Shown here: positions 1 to 7,474 of the stretch, in pieces
How the letters are laid out: every line of letters begins with the position of its first letter
How positions within the stretch are numbered: position 1 is the first letter of the stretch
From: DATCSE01 sp036568605
Lineage (GTDB): Bacteria > Pseudomonadota > Gammaproteobacteria > Burkholderiales > Burkholderiaceae_C
Reading direction: 5' to 3'
Assembly (NCBI GenBank): GCA_036568605.1
Contig: DATCSE010000617.1
Coordinates: forward strand, 1 to 15,397
Length of the DNA: 15,397 bases
The notes under the pieces: model-generated
What the model was told of the DNA's origin: nothing
Databases searched by the model: none
What the model saw: the letters and a program-made list of their open reading frames with translations, nothing else
Translations under genes and position numbers: made by a program

Positions 1-1942
1 CATTCCGCAGGTCACGCGCCGCGGCGATCATCTCTACAACCTGTGGCAGGACGAGGAGCACAAGCGCGGCCTGTGGCGGCGCACGACGCTGGCCGAATAC
101 CGCAAGCCGCAGCCGGCCTGGGAGACGGTGCTGGACCTCGATGCGCTGGCCGCTGCCGAAGGCATGAGCTGGGTCTGGGGCGGCGCGCGCGCCTATGCGG
201 GCGATCCGTCGCGCTGCCTCGTGTTCCTGTCGCGCGGCGGCGCCGACGCGCAGGTGGTGCGCGAGTTCGACACCCGCGCGAAAGCCTTCGTGAAGGACGG
301 CTTCACGCTGCCCGAGGCGAAGTCGCGCGTCGACTGGGCTGACCGCGACACGCTGCTGGTCGCGACCGACTTCGGCCCCGGCTCGCTGAGCGACGCCGGC
401 TACCCGCTGATCTTCAAGCGCTGGAAGCGCGGCACGCCGCTGGCCGATGCGGTCACGGTGTTCCAGGCCCGGCCCAGCGATGTCGGCGCGTGGGTCGACG
501 TCGACCACACGCCGGGGCACCAGCGCACGATCTTCTCGCGCTGGATCGACTTCTTTCACCAGCAGTACCTGATCGAGCGCGATGGCGCGCTGGTCCCGGT
601 CGACGCGCCGCTGGACGCGCAGATCTCGTTCTGGAACCACGCCGGCCAGCGTGCCGACACGCTGCTGATCGAGCTGCGCAGCGAGCTGACCGTCGGCACG
701 CAGCGCTTCCGCGCCGGCTCGCTGCTCGCCGCCGATGCGGCCGCGTACCTGCGCGGCGAGCGCACGCTGACGCCGCTGTTCGAGCCGACCGAAACACGCT
801 CGCTCGCCGGCTCGACGGCCACGCGCAAGCACCTGGTGCTGAACGTGCTCGACAACGTCGCCAGCCGGCTCGAGGAATGGCACCGCCGCGTCGACGCCGA
901 CGGCCGCGTGAGCTTCGAGAAGCGCAGCGTCGAGGCGCCCTTCCCCGGCACGCTGCAAGCCACCAGCCTGGCCGATCCGATGCTGCAGGACGATGCGCTG
1001 GCCGAGAGCTATCTGCTGCATCACACCGGCTTCCTGACGCCCGGCTCGCTGGCGCTCGCGCACACCGGCACCGACGCGCGCGAGACGCTGAAAACGCTGC
1101 CGGCGATGTTCGATGCGAACGGCATGCGCGTCGAGCAGTTCTTCGTCGCGAGCCGCGACGGCACGCGCGTGCCGTACTTCGTCGTCTGGCCGCACGGCGT
1201 CGACGCGACCCGGCCGGCCAACGGCGATACGCCGACGCTGCTGTACGGCTACGGCGGCTTCGAGGTCTCGCTGCAGCCGTGGTACTCGGCGATGTACGGC
1301 AGCGCCTGGCTGGAGCGCGGCGGCGTGCTGGTCGTCGCGAACATCCGCGGCGGCGGCGAGTTCGGCCCCGAGTGGCACCAGGCCGCGATCCGCGAGCGCA
1401 AGCAGCGCAGCTACGACGACTTCATCGCCGTCGCCGAAGACCTGATCGCGCGCAAGATCACCTCGGCGCGGCATCTCGGGATCGAAGGCGGCAGCAACGG
1501 CGGGCTCCTGATGGGCGCGATGCTGACGCAGCGCCCCGAGCTGTTCGGCGCGATCGTCTGCCAGGTGCCGCTGCTGGACATGAAGCGCTACCACAAGCTG
1601 CTTGCGGGCGCCTCGTGGATGGCCGAGTACGGCGACCCGGACAAGCCCGAGGACTGGGCCTTCATCTCCCAGTACAGCCCGTACCAGAACCTGAAGCCGG
1701 GCACGAAATACCCGCGCGTGCTGTTCACGACCTCGACCCGCGACGACCGCGTCCACCCCGGGCACGCCCGCAAGATGGCCGCGCGCATGCTCTCGCAGGG
1801 CCACGACGTGCTGTACTACGAGAACATCGAAGGCGGCCACGGCGGCGCGGCCGACAACGAGCAGCGGGCGCACGTGCAGGCGCTGGAGGCGAGTTATCTT
1901 TGGCTGCAGCTCGGGGCGGGGACTGCCGTCGCCAAGTCATGA
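1..1942 (+). CDS. Prolyl oligopeptidase family serine peptidase (S9A), 5' truncated by window edge
   Basis: The reading frame is open from the first bases of the window, so the true start lies upstream; 646 residues are visible of a family usually near 700. The visible N-terminal part, including a YNLWQDEEHKRGLWRRTT stretch, is the region that precedes the seven-bladed propeller in S9A enzymes. The C-terminal alpha/beta-hydrolase domain carries the full triad: serine in GGSNGG (codon 1493-1495), aspartate in RDDRV (codon 1742-1744) and histidine in GGHGG (codon 1838-1840). Family members cleave short proline-containing peptides, with the propeller gating access. No signal peptide can be judged because the N-terminus is missing, so cytoplasmic or periplasmic location is open. 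The stop codon overlaps the start of the next gene (ATGA). The family assignment is firm; substrate specificity is not shown. Confidence 0.95.
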   Translation, partial: IPQVTRRGDHLYNLWQDEEHKRGLWRRTTLAEYRKPQPAWETVLDLDALAAAEGMSWVWGGARAYAGDPSRCLVFLSRGGADAQVVREFDTRAKAFVKDGFTLPEAKSRVDWADRDTLLVATDFGPGSLSDAGYPLIFKRWKRGTPLADAVTVFQARPSDVGAWVDVDHTPGHQRTIFSRWIDFFHQQYLIERDGALVPVDAPLDAQISFWNHAGQRADTLLIELRSELTVGTQRFRAGSLLAADAAAYLRGERTLTPLFEPTETRSLAGSTATRKHLVLNVLDNVASRLEEWHRRVDADGRVSFEKRSVEAPFPGTLQATSLADPMLQDDALAESYLLHHTGFLTPGSLALAHTGTDARETLKTLPAMFDANGMRVEQFFVASRDGTRVPYFVVWPHGVDATRPANGDTPTLLYGYGGFEVSLQPWYSAMYGSAWLERGGVLVVANIRGGGEFGPEWHQAAIRERKQRSYDDFIAVAEDLIARKITSARHLGIEGGSNGGLLMGAMLTQRPELFGAIVCQVPLLDMKRYHKLLAGASWMAEYGDPDKPEDWAFISQYSPYQNLKPGTKYPRVLFTTSTRDDRVHPGHARKMAARMLSQGHDVLYYENIEGGHGGAADNEQRAHVQALEASYLWLQLGAGTAVAKS

Positions 1943-2535
1943 CCGATACGCCCACCGCCTCCGAAGCCAACGCCGTCCTCGACTTCTGGTTCGGCCCGCC
2001 CGGCTCATCCGAGCACGGCACGTTTCGCGATCTGTGGTTCACGAAGAGCGATGCGACCGATCGCGAGATCGCACGACGCTTCGGCGCGTTGATCGAACGC
2101 GCGCTGCGTGGCGAACTCACCGGCTGGGAGACGCAGCCCGACAGCGCGCTCGCGCAGATCCTGCTGCTGGACCAGTTCACCCGCAACGTGTTCCGCGAGA
2201 CGCCGCGCGCGTTTGCCGGCGATGCGCGGGCGCTTGCAGCGGCCTCGGCGATGGTCGGGCGGCGCCAGGACGAGACACTGCCGCCGATTTGGCGAAGCTT
2301 CGCCTACATGCCGTTCGAACACGCCGAGTCGACGATCGCGCAGGACGAGGCGGTGCGCCTGTTCACGCGGCTGGCCGCGGTTGCACCCGACCTGGGCCAC
2401 ATGCTGGACTACGCGCAGCGGCACCGCGAGGTCATCCAACGCTTCGGCCGCTTCCCGCATCGCAACGCGATCCTCGGGCGGCATGACACGCCCGAGGAGA
2501 TCGCCTTCCTGCAGCAGCCGGGGTCGCGCTTCTAG
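1939..2535 (+). CDS. DUF924 family protein
   Basis: This 198-residue protein opens with VLDFWFG near residue 13 and contains LLLDQFTRNVFR and a late RFGRFPHRN motif. I recognise these as marks of the DUF924 family (COG3803), a mostly helical fold related to tetratricopeptide-like proteins. The biochemical role of the family is not established and none is claimed here. It has no signal peptide or membrane segment, so it is probably cytoplasmic. The start was chosen at 1939 because its ATG overlaps the TGA of the preceding peptidase gene in an ATGA junction, which suggests translational coupling; no good ribosome-binding site stands in front of it. The length matches the family. The overlap places it in one operon with the S9A peptidase. 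Confidence 0.93.
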   Translation: MTDTPTASEANAVLDFWFGPPGSSEHGTFRDLWFTKSDATDREIARRFGALIERALRGELTGWETQPDSALAQILLLDQFTRNVFRETPRAFAGDARALAAASAMVGRRQDETLPPIWRSFAYMPFEHAESTIAQDEAVRLFTRLAAVAPDLGHMLDYAQRHREVIQRFGRFPHRNAILGRHDTPEEIAFLQQPGSRF

Positions 2536-2590
2536 GCTCGTGGCCATCGCCTCGTTCCTCCACGTCCATCGCTCTCGGGAGTCCTCTCGC

Positions 2591-3940
2591 ATGAAGTCGT
2601 CGCATCGCCGTCTTGCCCTCGCCGCCGCTGTCGCGTTGTTTGCCGCTCCGCCGCTTGCGATGGCGCAGACCCGCACGCCGGCGCCGGTCGCGCCCGACAT
2701 CGATGCGGCATACGCCAAGCTGACCGCGGCCCCGCTGGTCAAGAAGGTGCTCGACGACCTGAAGGCCGACGACGCGCGCACCCAGCGCGAGTTGCGCGTG
2801 ATGACCGAGATCGAGGCGCCGCCGTTCAAGGAGAAGGAGCGCGCCGAATACATCCTGTCGCGCATGAAGGCGCTGGGGCTGGACGCGGCGATGGACGGCG
2901 AGGGCAACGTCGTCGGCCTGCGCAAGGGCAGCAGCGGCCGCGGGCCCACGCTGCTGGTCTCGGCGCACCTGGACACGGTGTTCCCGCCCGGCACCGACGT
3001 CAAGGTCAAGGAGAAGGACGGCAAGTGGTACGCGCCCGGCATCGCCGACGACACGCGCGGCCTCGCGGTGCTGCTGGCCTGGCTGAAGACGCTGAACGAG
3101 AACAAGGTGCAGACGGTCGGCGACCTGCTGTTCGTCGCGAACGTCGGCGAAGAAGGTCTGGGCGACCTGCGCGGCATGAAGGTGGTCTTCAAGGACCACC
3201 CCGCCATCGATGGCATGGTCGGCCTCGAGCCCAGCCCGGTCAACTCGATCACGACGATAGGCACCGCGAGCCACCGCTACGAGGTGCGCTTCACCGGCCC
3301 GGGCGGGCACAGCTTCGAGGCGTTCGGCACCGCGAGCGCGATCCATGCAATGGGCCGCGCGATCGCGAAGATCGGCGAGATCACGACGCCCGCCGAGCCC
3401 AAGACCACGTTCACGGTCGGCACGGTCGGCGGCGGCACCTCGGTCAACACGATCGCCGGCGATGCGCGCATGGCGATCGACATCCGCTCGAACGGCATGG
3501 CCGAGCTGCTCGCGGCCGAGAAGAAGATCCTCGCGACGCTGGACGAGGCGGTCGCCGAGGAGAACAAGCGCTGGGGCGCGACCGATGCCGCGAAGAAGGT
3601 CGGCTACACGACCAAGGTGATCGGCGACCGGCCGGGCGGCGAGACCGCCCCGTCGGCGCGGATCGTGCAGGCCGCGGTGCGCTCCATCACCGGCGCCGGC
3701 AAGGGCCCGGCGACGCTGAGCGGTTCCAGCACCGATGCGAACGTGCCGATGTCGCTGGGCATCCCGGCGATCATCATCGGCGGCGGCGGCGAATCCAGCG
3801 GCTGGCACACGCGCGACGAGTGGTACAACCCGGCCAACGCGTGGGAAGGCGCGCAGATCTCGCTGGTGACGGTGCTCGGGCTGGTCGGCGTGAAGGACGT
3901 GGTCGAGCCGGTGCTCGAGAAACGGGCGAGCAAGCCCTAG
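2591..3940 (+). CDS. Secreted M20 family zinc metallopeptidase
   Basis: The 449-residue protein begins with a Sec signal peptide (basic start, hydrophobic Ala/Leu/Val core, likely cut after AMA near residue 25), so it should act in the periplasm. M20 metal-site residues are in place: His126 and Asp128 in SAHLDTV, bridging Asp153 in GIADD, catalytic Glu187 and ligand Glu188 in GEEG, Glu213 in GLEPSP, and a late His406 in GWHTRDEW. The lid/dimerisation domain begins around the GPGGHS motif (His240). Family members are di-zinc peptidases or amidases of the CPG2/PepT type that release terminal residues; the exact substrate cannot be read. The ATG at 2591 was chosen because it begins the signal peptide and has GGGAG at 2577-2581, nine bases upstream. 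It lies 55 bp after the DUF924 gene on the same strand. Confidence 0.95.
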   Translation: MKSSHRRLALAAAVALFAAPPLAMAQTRTPAPVAPDIDAAYAKLTAAPLVKKVLDDLKADDARTQRELRVMTEIEAPPFKEKERAEYILSRMKALGLDAAMDGEGNVVGLRKGSSGRGPTLLVSAHLDTVFPPGTDVKVKEKDGKWYAPGIADDTRGLAVLLAWLKTLNENKVQTVGDLLFVANVGEEGLGDLRGMKVVFKDHPAIDGMVGLEPSPVNSITTIGTASHRYEVRFTGPGGHSFEAFGTASAIHAMGRAIAKIGEITTPAEPKTTFTVGTVGGGTSVNTIAGDARMAIDIRSNGMAELLAAEKKILATLDEAVAEENKRWGATDAAKKVGYTTKVIGDRPGGETAPSARIVQAAVRSITGAGKGPATLSGSSTDANVPMSLGIPAIIIGGGGESSGWHTRDEWYNPANAWEGAQISLVTVLGLVGVKDVVEPVLEKRASKP

Positions 3941-3978
3941 CCGGCATCGACGCTTTCACCGCAGCCGAGGAGGCGATG

Positions 3979-4470
3979 ATGATCAAGACACTTGCCGTCG
4001 TTTCGTGGCTGATGCTGGTCGCCTCGCTCGCACAGGCACAAGGTGCCGCCGGCGTGCAGCGCCTGGCGTGGCTGCAAGGCTGCTGGCGCCTCGATGCCGG
4101 CCCACGCATCGTCGAGGAGCAGTGGATGGCGCCGCGCGGGCAGACGATGCTCGGCAGCTCGCGCACCGTGCGCGACGGCAAGACGATCGAGCACGAGTTC
4201 GTGATCGTGCGGGAGACGGCCGGCGGCCAGCTTGCCTACGAGGTCAGCCCGTCGGGTCGGCCGCCGACGGTGTTCACGTCCACGTCGGTGGACGATGACG
4301 GCAGCGTCGTGTTCGAGAACCTGCAGCACGACTTCCCGCAGCGCGTCGCCTATCGCCGCAACGGCGGCGACCTGCTCGCGTGGATCGAAGGGCCGGCGAA
4401 GAATGCGCCGGGGCAGATGCGGCGGATCGAGTTCCCGTATCGCCGCGTCGCCTGCACCGATCAGCCGTGA
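3979..4470 (+). CDS. Small secreted DUF6265 family protein
   Basis: This protein of about 163 residues has an N-terminal signal peptide likely cut at AQA-Q near residue 20. A short beta-rich domain follows, with WLQGCWR, EEQWMAPRGQTMLG and a later ENLQHDFPQR motif. I recognise these as the DUF6265 family, whose function is unknown; a lipocalin-like barrel is possible but is only a guess. Two adjacent ATG codons exist at 3976 and 3979. GGAGG at 3969-3973 sits two bases from the first and five from the second, so 3979 is preferred; 3976 would add one methionine. The gene follows the M20 peptidase by 38 bp and probably shares its transcript. It ends tail-to-tail with lolD, with only 17 bp between and no clear terminator hairpin. 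Confidence 0.88.
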   Translation: MIKTLAVVSWLMLVASLAQAQGAAGVQRLAWLQGCWRLDAGPRIVEEQWMAPRGQTMLGSSRTVRDGKTIEHEFVIVRETAGGQLAYEVSPSGRPPTVFTSTSVDDDGSVVFENLQHDFPQRVAYRRNGGDLLAWIEGPAKNAPGQMRRIEFPYRRVACTDQP

Positions 4471-4487
4471 ATCACGGCGCGGCAAGG

Positions 4488-5201
4488 TCAGTCGATCAGC
4501 CGCCCGTTCTTCAGCTTCAGCACCCGGTCGCAGCGCGCCGCCAGCCCCGGGTCGTGCGTGACCATCACGAAGGCCATGCCGCGGCTGCGCGCGAGCGAGA
4601 GCATCAGCGAGAACACGCCGTCGGCGGTTTCGCGGTCGAGGTTGCCGGTGGGCTCGTCGGCCAGCACGCAGGCCGGGTCGCCGGCAATCGCGCGGGCGAT
4701 CGCGACGCGCTGGCGCTCGCCACCGGAGAGCTGCGACGGCCGGTGCCGCACGCGCTCGGCCAAGCCCACCTGCGCCAGCACCTCGGCCGCCTTGGCGCGC
4801 GCCTCGGGCTTGGCGAGGCGGCGGATGCGCAGCGGCATCGCGACGTTGTCGAGCGCGCTGAACTCGGGCAGCAGGTGGTGGAACTGGTAGACGAAGCCCA
4901 GGTGCCGGTTGCGCCAGTCGCCCTGCGCGGTCGCGCCCAATTGAGCGAAGTCTCGGCCCATCAGCGAGACGGTGCCGGCGCTCGGCGCCTCGAGCCCGCC
5001 CATCAGGTGCAGCAAGGTGCTCTTGCCCGAGCCCGACGCGCCGACGATCGCGAGCGTCTCGCCGCGCTTCACGTGCAGGTCCACGCCCTGCAGCACATGC
5101 ACTTCGATACGTGATGCGCCGGCGCCTTCGGCGAAGGTCTTGTGCAGCGCGCGCGCGTCCAGCACCTGCTCCACGGCAATCCTCGTCGAAGCGTCATTCA
5201 T
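4488..5201 (-). CDS. lolD: LolD, ATPase of the lipoprotein-releasing ABC complex
   Basis: The 237-residue ATPase has Walker A GASGSGKST (54-62), a Q-loop glutamine in VYQFHHLLPEF (near 106), signature LSGGERQR (158-165), Walker B VLADEP (179-184), D-loop GNLD and the switch His216. The FHHLLPEFSALDNVAMPL stretch after the Q-loop is typical of LolD, the subunit that powers extraction of outer-membrane lipoproteins from the inner membrane and their hand-over to LolA. A longer frame could start at 5228. The ATG at 5199-5201 is chosen because GGAAG (5215-5211 on the minus strand) stands nine bases upstream and because it forms an ATGAATGA junction with the lolC stop, overlapping it by eight bases. 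This tight coupling, and the lolC neighbour, separates it from the related MacB and FtsE ATPases. Confidence 0.95.
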   Translation of the reverse strand: MNDASTRIAVEQVLDARALHKTFAEGAGASRIEVHVLQGVDLHVKRGETLAIVGASGSGKSTLLHLMGGLEAPSAGTVSLMGRDFAQLGATAQGDWRNRHLGFVYQFHHLLPEFSALDNVAMPLRIRRLAKPEARAKAAEVLAQVGLAERVRHRPSQLSGGERQRVAIARAIAGDPACVLADEPTGNLDRETADGVFSLMLSLARSRGMAFVMVTHDPGLAARCDRVLKLKNGRLID

Positions 5202-6465
5202 AGCGCAGTGCTTCCGCCGGCTGCACACGGCTCGCGCGCCAGCTCGGGTACAGCGTCGCGACGAACGACAGCAGCAGCGAGATCACGACGATGGGCAGGA
5301 TGTCGCCGCTCTGCGGATCGCTGGGCATGCGGCTGATCAGGTAGACGCTGGCCGGCAGGAAGCTGACGCGCAGCAGCGCCTCGATCGCCGCGACCAGCGT
5401 GCCGACGTTGAATGCGATCAAGAGCCCCAGCACGACCCCCGCGAACGTGCCGATCACGCCCGACAGCGCGCCCTGCACCATGAAGATCCCCATCACCGAA
5501 CGCGGGCTCGCGCCCAGCGTGCGCAGGATCGCGATGTCGGCGCGCTTGTCGGTCACCGTCATCACCAGCGTCGAGACCAGGTTGAACGCGGCGACGGCGA
5601 CGATCAGGGTCAGGATGATGAACATCAGCCGCTTCTCGAGCTCGACCGCCGAGAACCAGTTGCGGTTCGTGCTGGTCCAGTCGCGCACCGCGATCTGCGG
5701 GCCCAGCGCCTGCGCGAGCACATAGGCATCGGCGCGCGCCTGGTTCACGCTGGCCAGGCGCAGCTGCACGCCGGTCGGCCCGGTCACCTGGAACAGCTTC
5801 GCGGCGTCGGCGATGTGCACCAGCGCGAGCGTGCTGTCGTACTCGTAGTGGCCGGCGTCGAAGGTGCCGACCACGGTCAGCGTGCGCAGACGCGGCACCA
5901 CGCCGGCCGGCGTGACCTGCCCGCCGGGCAACATCAGCGTGACCTTGTCGCCCTCGCGCACGCCGAGCTGGCGCGCGAGCTCGATGCCCAGCACGACGCC
6001 CCAGCCGCCGGGCGTGAGCCGCGCGAGCGTCGAGTCCTTGATCTTTGCGAGGAAGTCGGTGACGCTGGCCTCGTCGTCGGGCGAGATGCCGCGCACGATC
6101 GCGCCGCGCAGGTCGTCGCTGCCGCGCGCGATCAGCGCCTGCGACGCGATGAACGGCGCCGCGCCGACCACCGGCGACGGCAACCCCGCGGTCGCCTTGG
6201 CCTGCGCGGCGGTCTCGCGCCAATCGGGCAGCGCGTTGCCGTCGGCCGCGCTGAGCTCGATGTGCGGGATCACCGACAGCATGCGGTCCTGCACCTCCTT
6301 GCGGAAGCCGTTCATCACCGACAGCACGATGATCAGCGCAGCCACCCCCAGCGCGATGCCCAGCATCGACACGCCGGAGATGAAGGAGATGAAGCCGTTG
6401 CGGCGCCCCGCGCGGCCCGCGCGCGTGTAGCGCCAGCCGATCTGCATTTCATAGGGCCAGTTCAT
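5194..6465 (-). CDS. lolC: LolC/LolE family lipoprotein-releasing ABC permease
   Basis: The 423-residue inner-membrane protein has the LolC/E layout. A short cytoplasmic start (IGWRYTRAG) is followed by a first membrane segment at about residues 25-50 containing GVSMLGIALGVAALIIVLSV and the family motif MNGFRKEVQ. A large periplasmic domain comes next (about 55-270), then three more membrane segments near 275-300, 325-350 and 380-405, ending PAEALRYE. It forms the membrane part of the machine that lifts outer-membrane lipoproteins out for LolA. The loop near 170-180 (LMLPGGQVTPAG) sits where LolC carries its LolA-binding hook, but that correspondence is inferred. Only one permease gene accompanies lolD, so a homodimeric LolF-like arrangement is possible. 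No Shine-Dalgarno sequence precedes the ATG at 6463-6465. Confidence 0.94.
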   Translation of the reverse strand: MNWPYEMQIGWRYTRAGRAGRRNGFISFISGVSMLGIALGVAALIIVLSVMNGFRKEVQDRMLSVIPHIELSAADGNALPDWRETAAQAKATAGLPSPVVGAAPFIASQALIARGSDDLRGAIVRGISPDDEASVTDFLAKIKDSTLARLTPGGWGVVLGIELARQLGVREGDKVTLMLPGGQVTPAGVVPRLRTLTVVGTFDAGHYEYDSTLALVHIADAAKLFQVTGPTGVQLRLASVNQARADAYVLAQALGPQIAVRDWTSTNRNWFSAVELEKRLMFIILTLIVAVAAFNLVSTLVMTVTDKRADIAILRTLGASPRSVMGIFMVQGALSGVIGTFAGVVLGLLIAFNVGTLVAAIEALLRVSFLPASVYLISRMPSDPQSGDILPIVVISLLLSFVATLYPSWRASRVQPAEALRYE

Positions 6466-6532
6466 GGGGCTGGGATGCTACAGGAGGCGCACGCGAGGCG
6501 GCGGCATGCCGGCCGCCGGGATAATCGCGCGC
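6466..6532. promoter_or_regulatory. Divergent promoter region between lolC and the RpfE-like gene
   Basis: Only 67 bp separate the two divergent start codons. On the plus strand GATAAT (6520-6525) matches a -10 box in five of six positions and lies seven bases before the ATG at 6533. On the minus strand TAGCAT (6480-6475) matches four of six and lies nine bases before the lolC ATG. Neither gene has a Shine-Dalgarno sequence, so transcripts may start at or very near the start codons. No good -35 element is visible on either side, so these are weak calls. Confidence 0.35.
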
Positions 6533-7474
6533 ATGCATCTGTTGATCCCGTTCGCCTCGGCCCTGTCGGATGCCGCTGTCCATGTCTTGCGCGATCTCCA
6601 GTTGCCGAATCTCACCAAGCTGCTGAGGATGTCGACACCGCAACCGCCCGATGACGGCGACGAGGCCACGCTGTCGCCGCCGCACGAGCGGGCGCTCGCC
6701 CACGCCTGGGGCTGGCGCGGCCATGACGGCGCGTGGCCGTTCGCGGCGCGCGCCGCGGCGGCCGACGGCATCGCGGTCGGCGACGCGGCCTGGGGGCTGG
6801 TCACGCCGGTGCACTGGCATGTCGGGCGCGACCACATCGTGCTGTCGGATCCGGCGGAGTTGCAGCTGACCGAGACCGAATCGCGCGCGCTGTTCGACGC
6901 GGTGCGCGAGCTCTTCGAGAGCGAGGGCTTTCGGATCGAGTGGGGTGCCGCGTCGCGCTGGTACGTCGCGCACGACAGCCTGGCCGAACTCGCCTGCGCG
7001 TCGCTGGACCGCGTGATCGCGCGGCCGATCGAGCCGTGGCTGCGGCCCGATCCCGGCGCGGAATCGCAGTCCCGGCTGGTGCGCCGGCTGCAGAGCGAGC
7101 TGCAGATGCTGCTGTACCCGCATCCGATCAACGAGGCCCGCGAGCAGCGCGGCCAGGCCCCGATGAACTCGTTCTGGCTCAGCGGCTGCGGCCGCCGCCA
7201 GCCGTCGCCCCCGGACGAGCCGCAGGTCGACGACCGCCTGCGCGCGCCGCTGCTCGCCGACGATTGGGTCGCCTGGGCGCAGGCCTGGCGCGAGCTCGAT
7301 GACCAGGTGTTGAGCAGCCTGCTGCGCACCGCGCAGGCCGGCGAGGCGGTGGCGCTGACCTTGTGCGGCGAGCGCCGCGCGCAGCGCTTCGAAACCGCGC
7401 CGCGTTCGATCTGGCGGCGGCTTGCGGACCAGTGGCGCAGCGTCGAGCCGCATGCCGTGCTGGAGGCCCTGTGA
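6533..7474 (+). CDS. RpfE-like / phosphoglycerate-mutase-like protein of unknown role
   Basis: This 313-residue protein starts MHLLIPFASALSD and contains PVHWHVGRDHIVL, WLRPDPG, LQSELQMLLYPHPIN and a NSFWLSGCG motif. I recognise the set from Burkholderiales proteins labelled phosphoglycerate mutase or RpfE-type regulatory protein (COG4255). The mutase label comes from distant similarity. I see neither the RHG signature of the cofactor-dependent enzyme nor the metal-site set of the independent one, so no activity is claimed. It has no signal peptide or membrane segment. The frame is open back to 6464, but that start would lie inside the lolC start codon and adds an Arg/Gly-rich tail, so 6533 is preferred. 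Its stop overlaps the recJ start (GTGA), so the two are probably co-transcribed; the pairing is common in this bacterial group as far as I recall. Confidence 0.82.
   Translation: MHLLIPFASALSDAAVHVLRDLQLPNLTKLLRMSTPQPPDDGDEATLSPPHERALAHAWGWRGHDGAWPFAARAAAADGIAVGDAAWGLVTPVHWHVGRDHIVLSDPAELQLTETESRALFDAVRELFESEGFRIEWGAASRWYVAHDSLAELACASLDRVIARPIEPWLRPDPGAESQSRLVRRLQSELQMLLYPHPINEAREQRGQAPMNSFWLSGCGRRQPSPPDEPQVDDRLRAPLLADDWVAWAQAWRELDDQVLSSLLRTAQAGEAVALTLCGERRAQRFETAPRSIWRRLADQWRSVEPHAVLEAL

Noticed and set aside
2005..3264. A 419-residue minus-strand frame opposite DUF924 and the M20 peptidase
   Set aside because: It is Ser/Arg/Ala-rich without recognisable domains and opposite conserved coding sequence that carries catalytic motifs.
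4471..4487. An intrinsic terminator between the DUF6265 gene and lolD
   Set aside because: The 17-bp gap has no stem-loop followed by a T-run on either strand.
4972..6654. A 560-residue plus-strand frame opposite lolC and lolD
   Set aside because: It is His/Arg/Asp/Gln-rich, lacks any motif and lies opposite two firmly identified genes; it is a codon-bias shadow.
6533..7474. Annotation as an active phosphoglycerate mutase
   Set aside because: The name is carried by related entries, but neither the RHG catalytic signature nor the metal-binding set of the other mutase family is visible.
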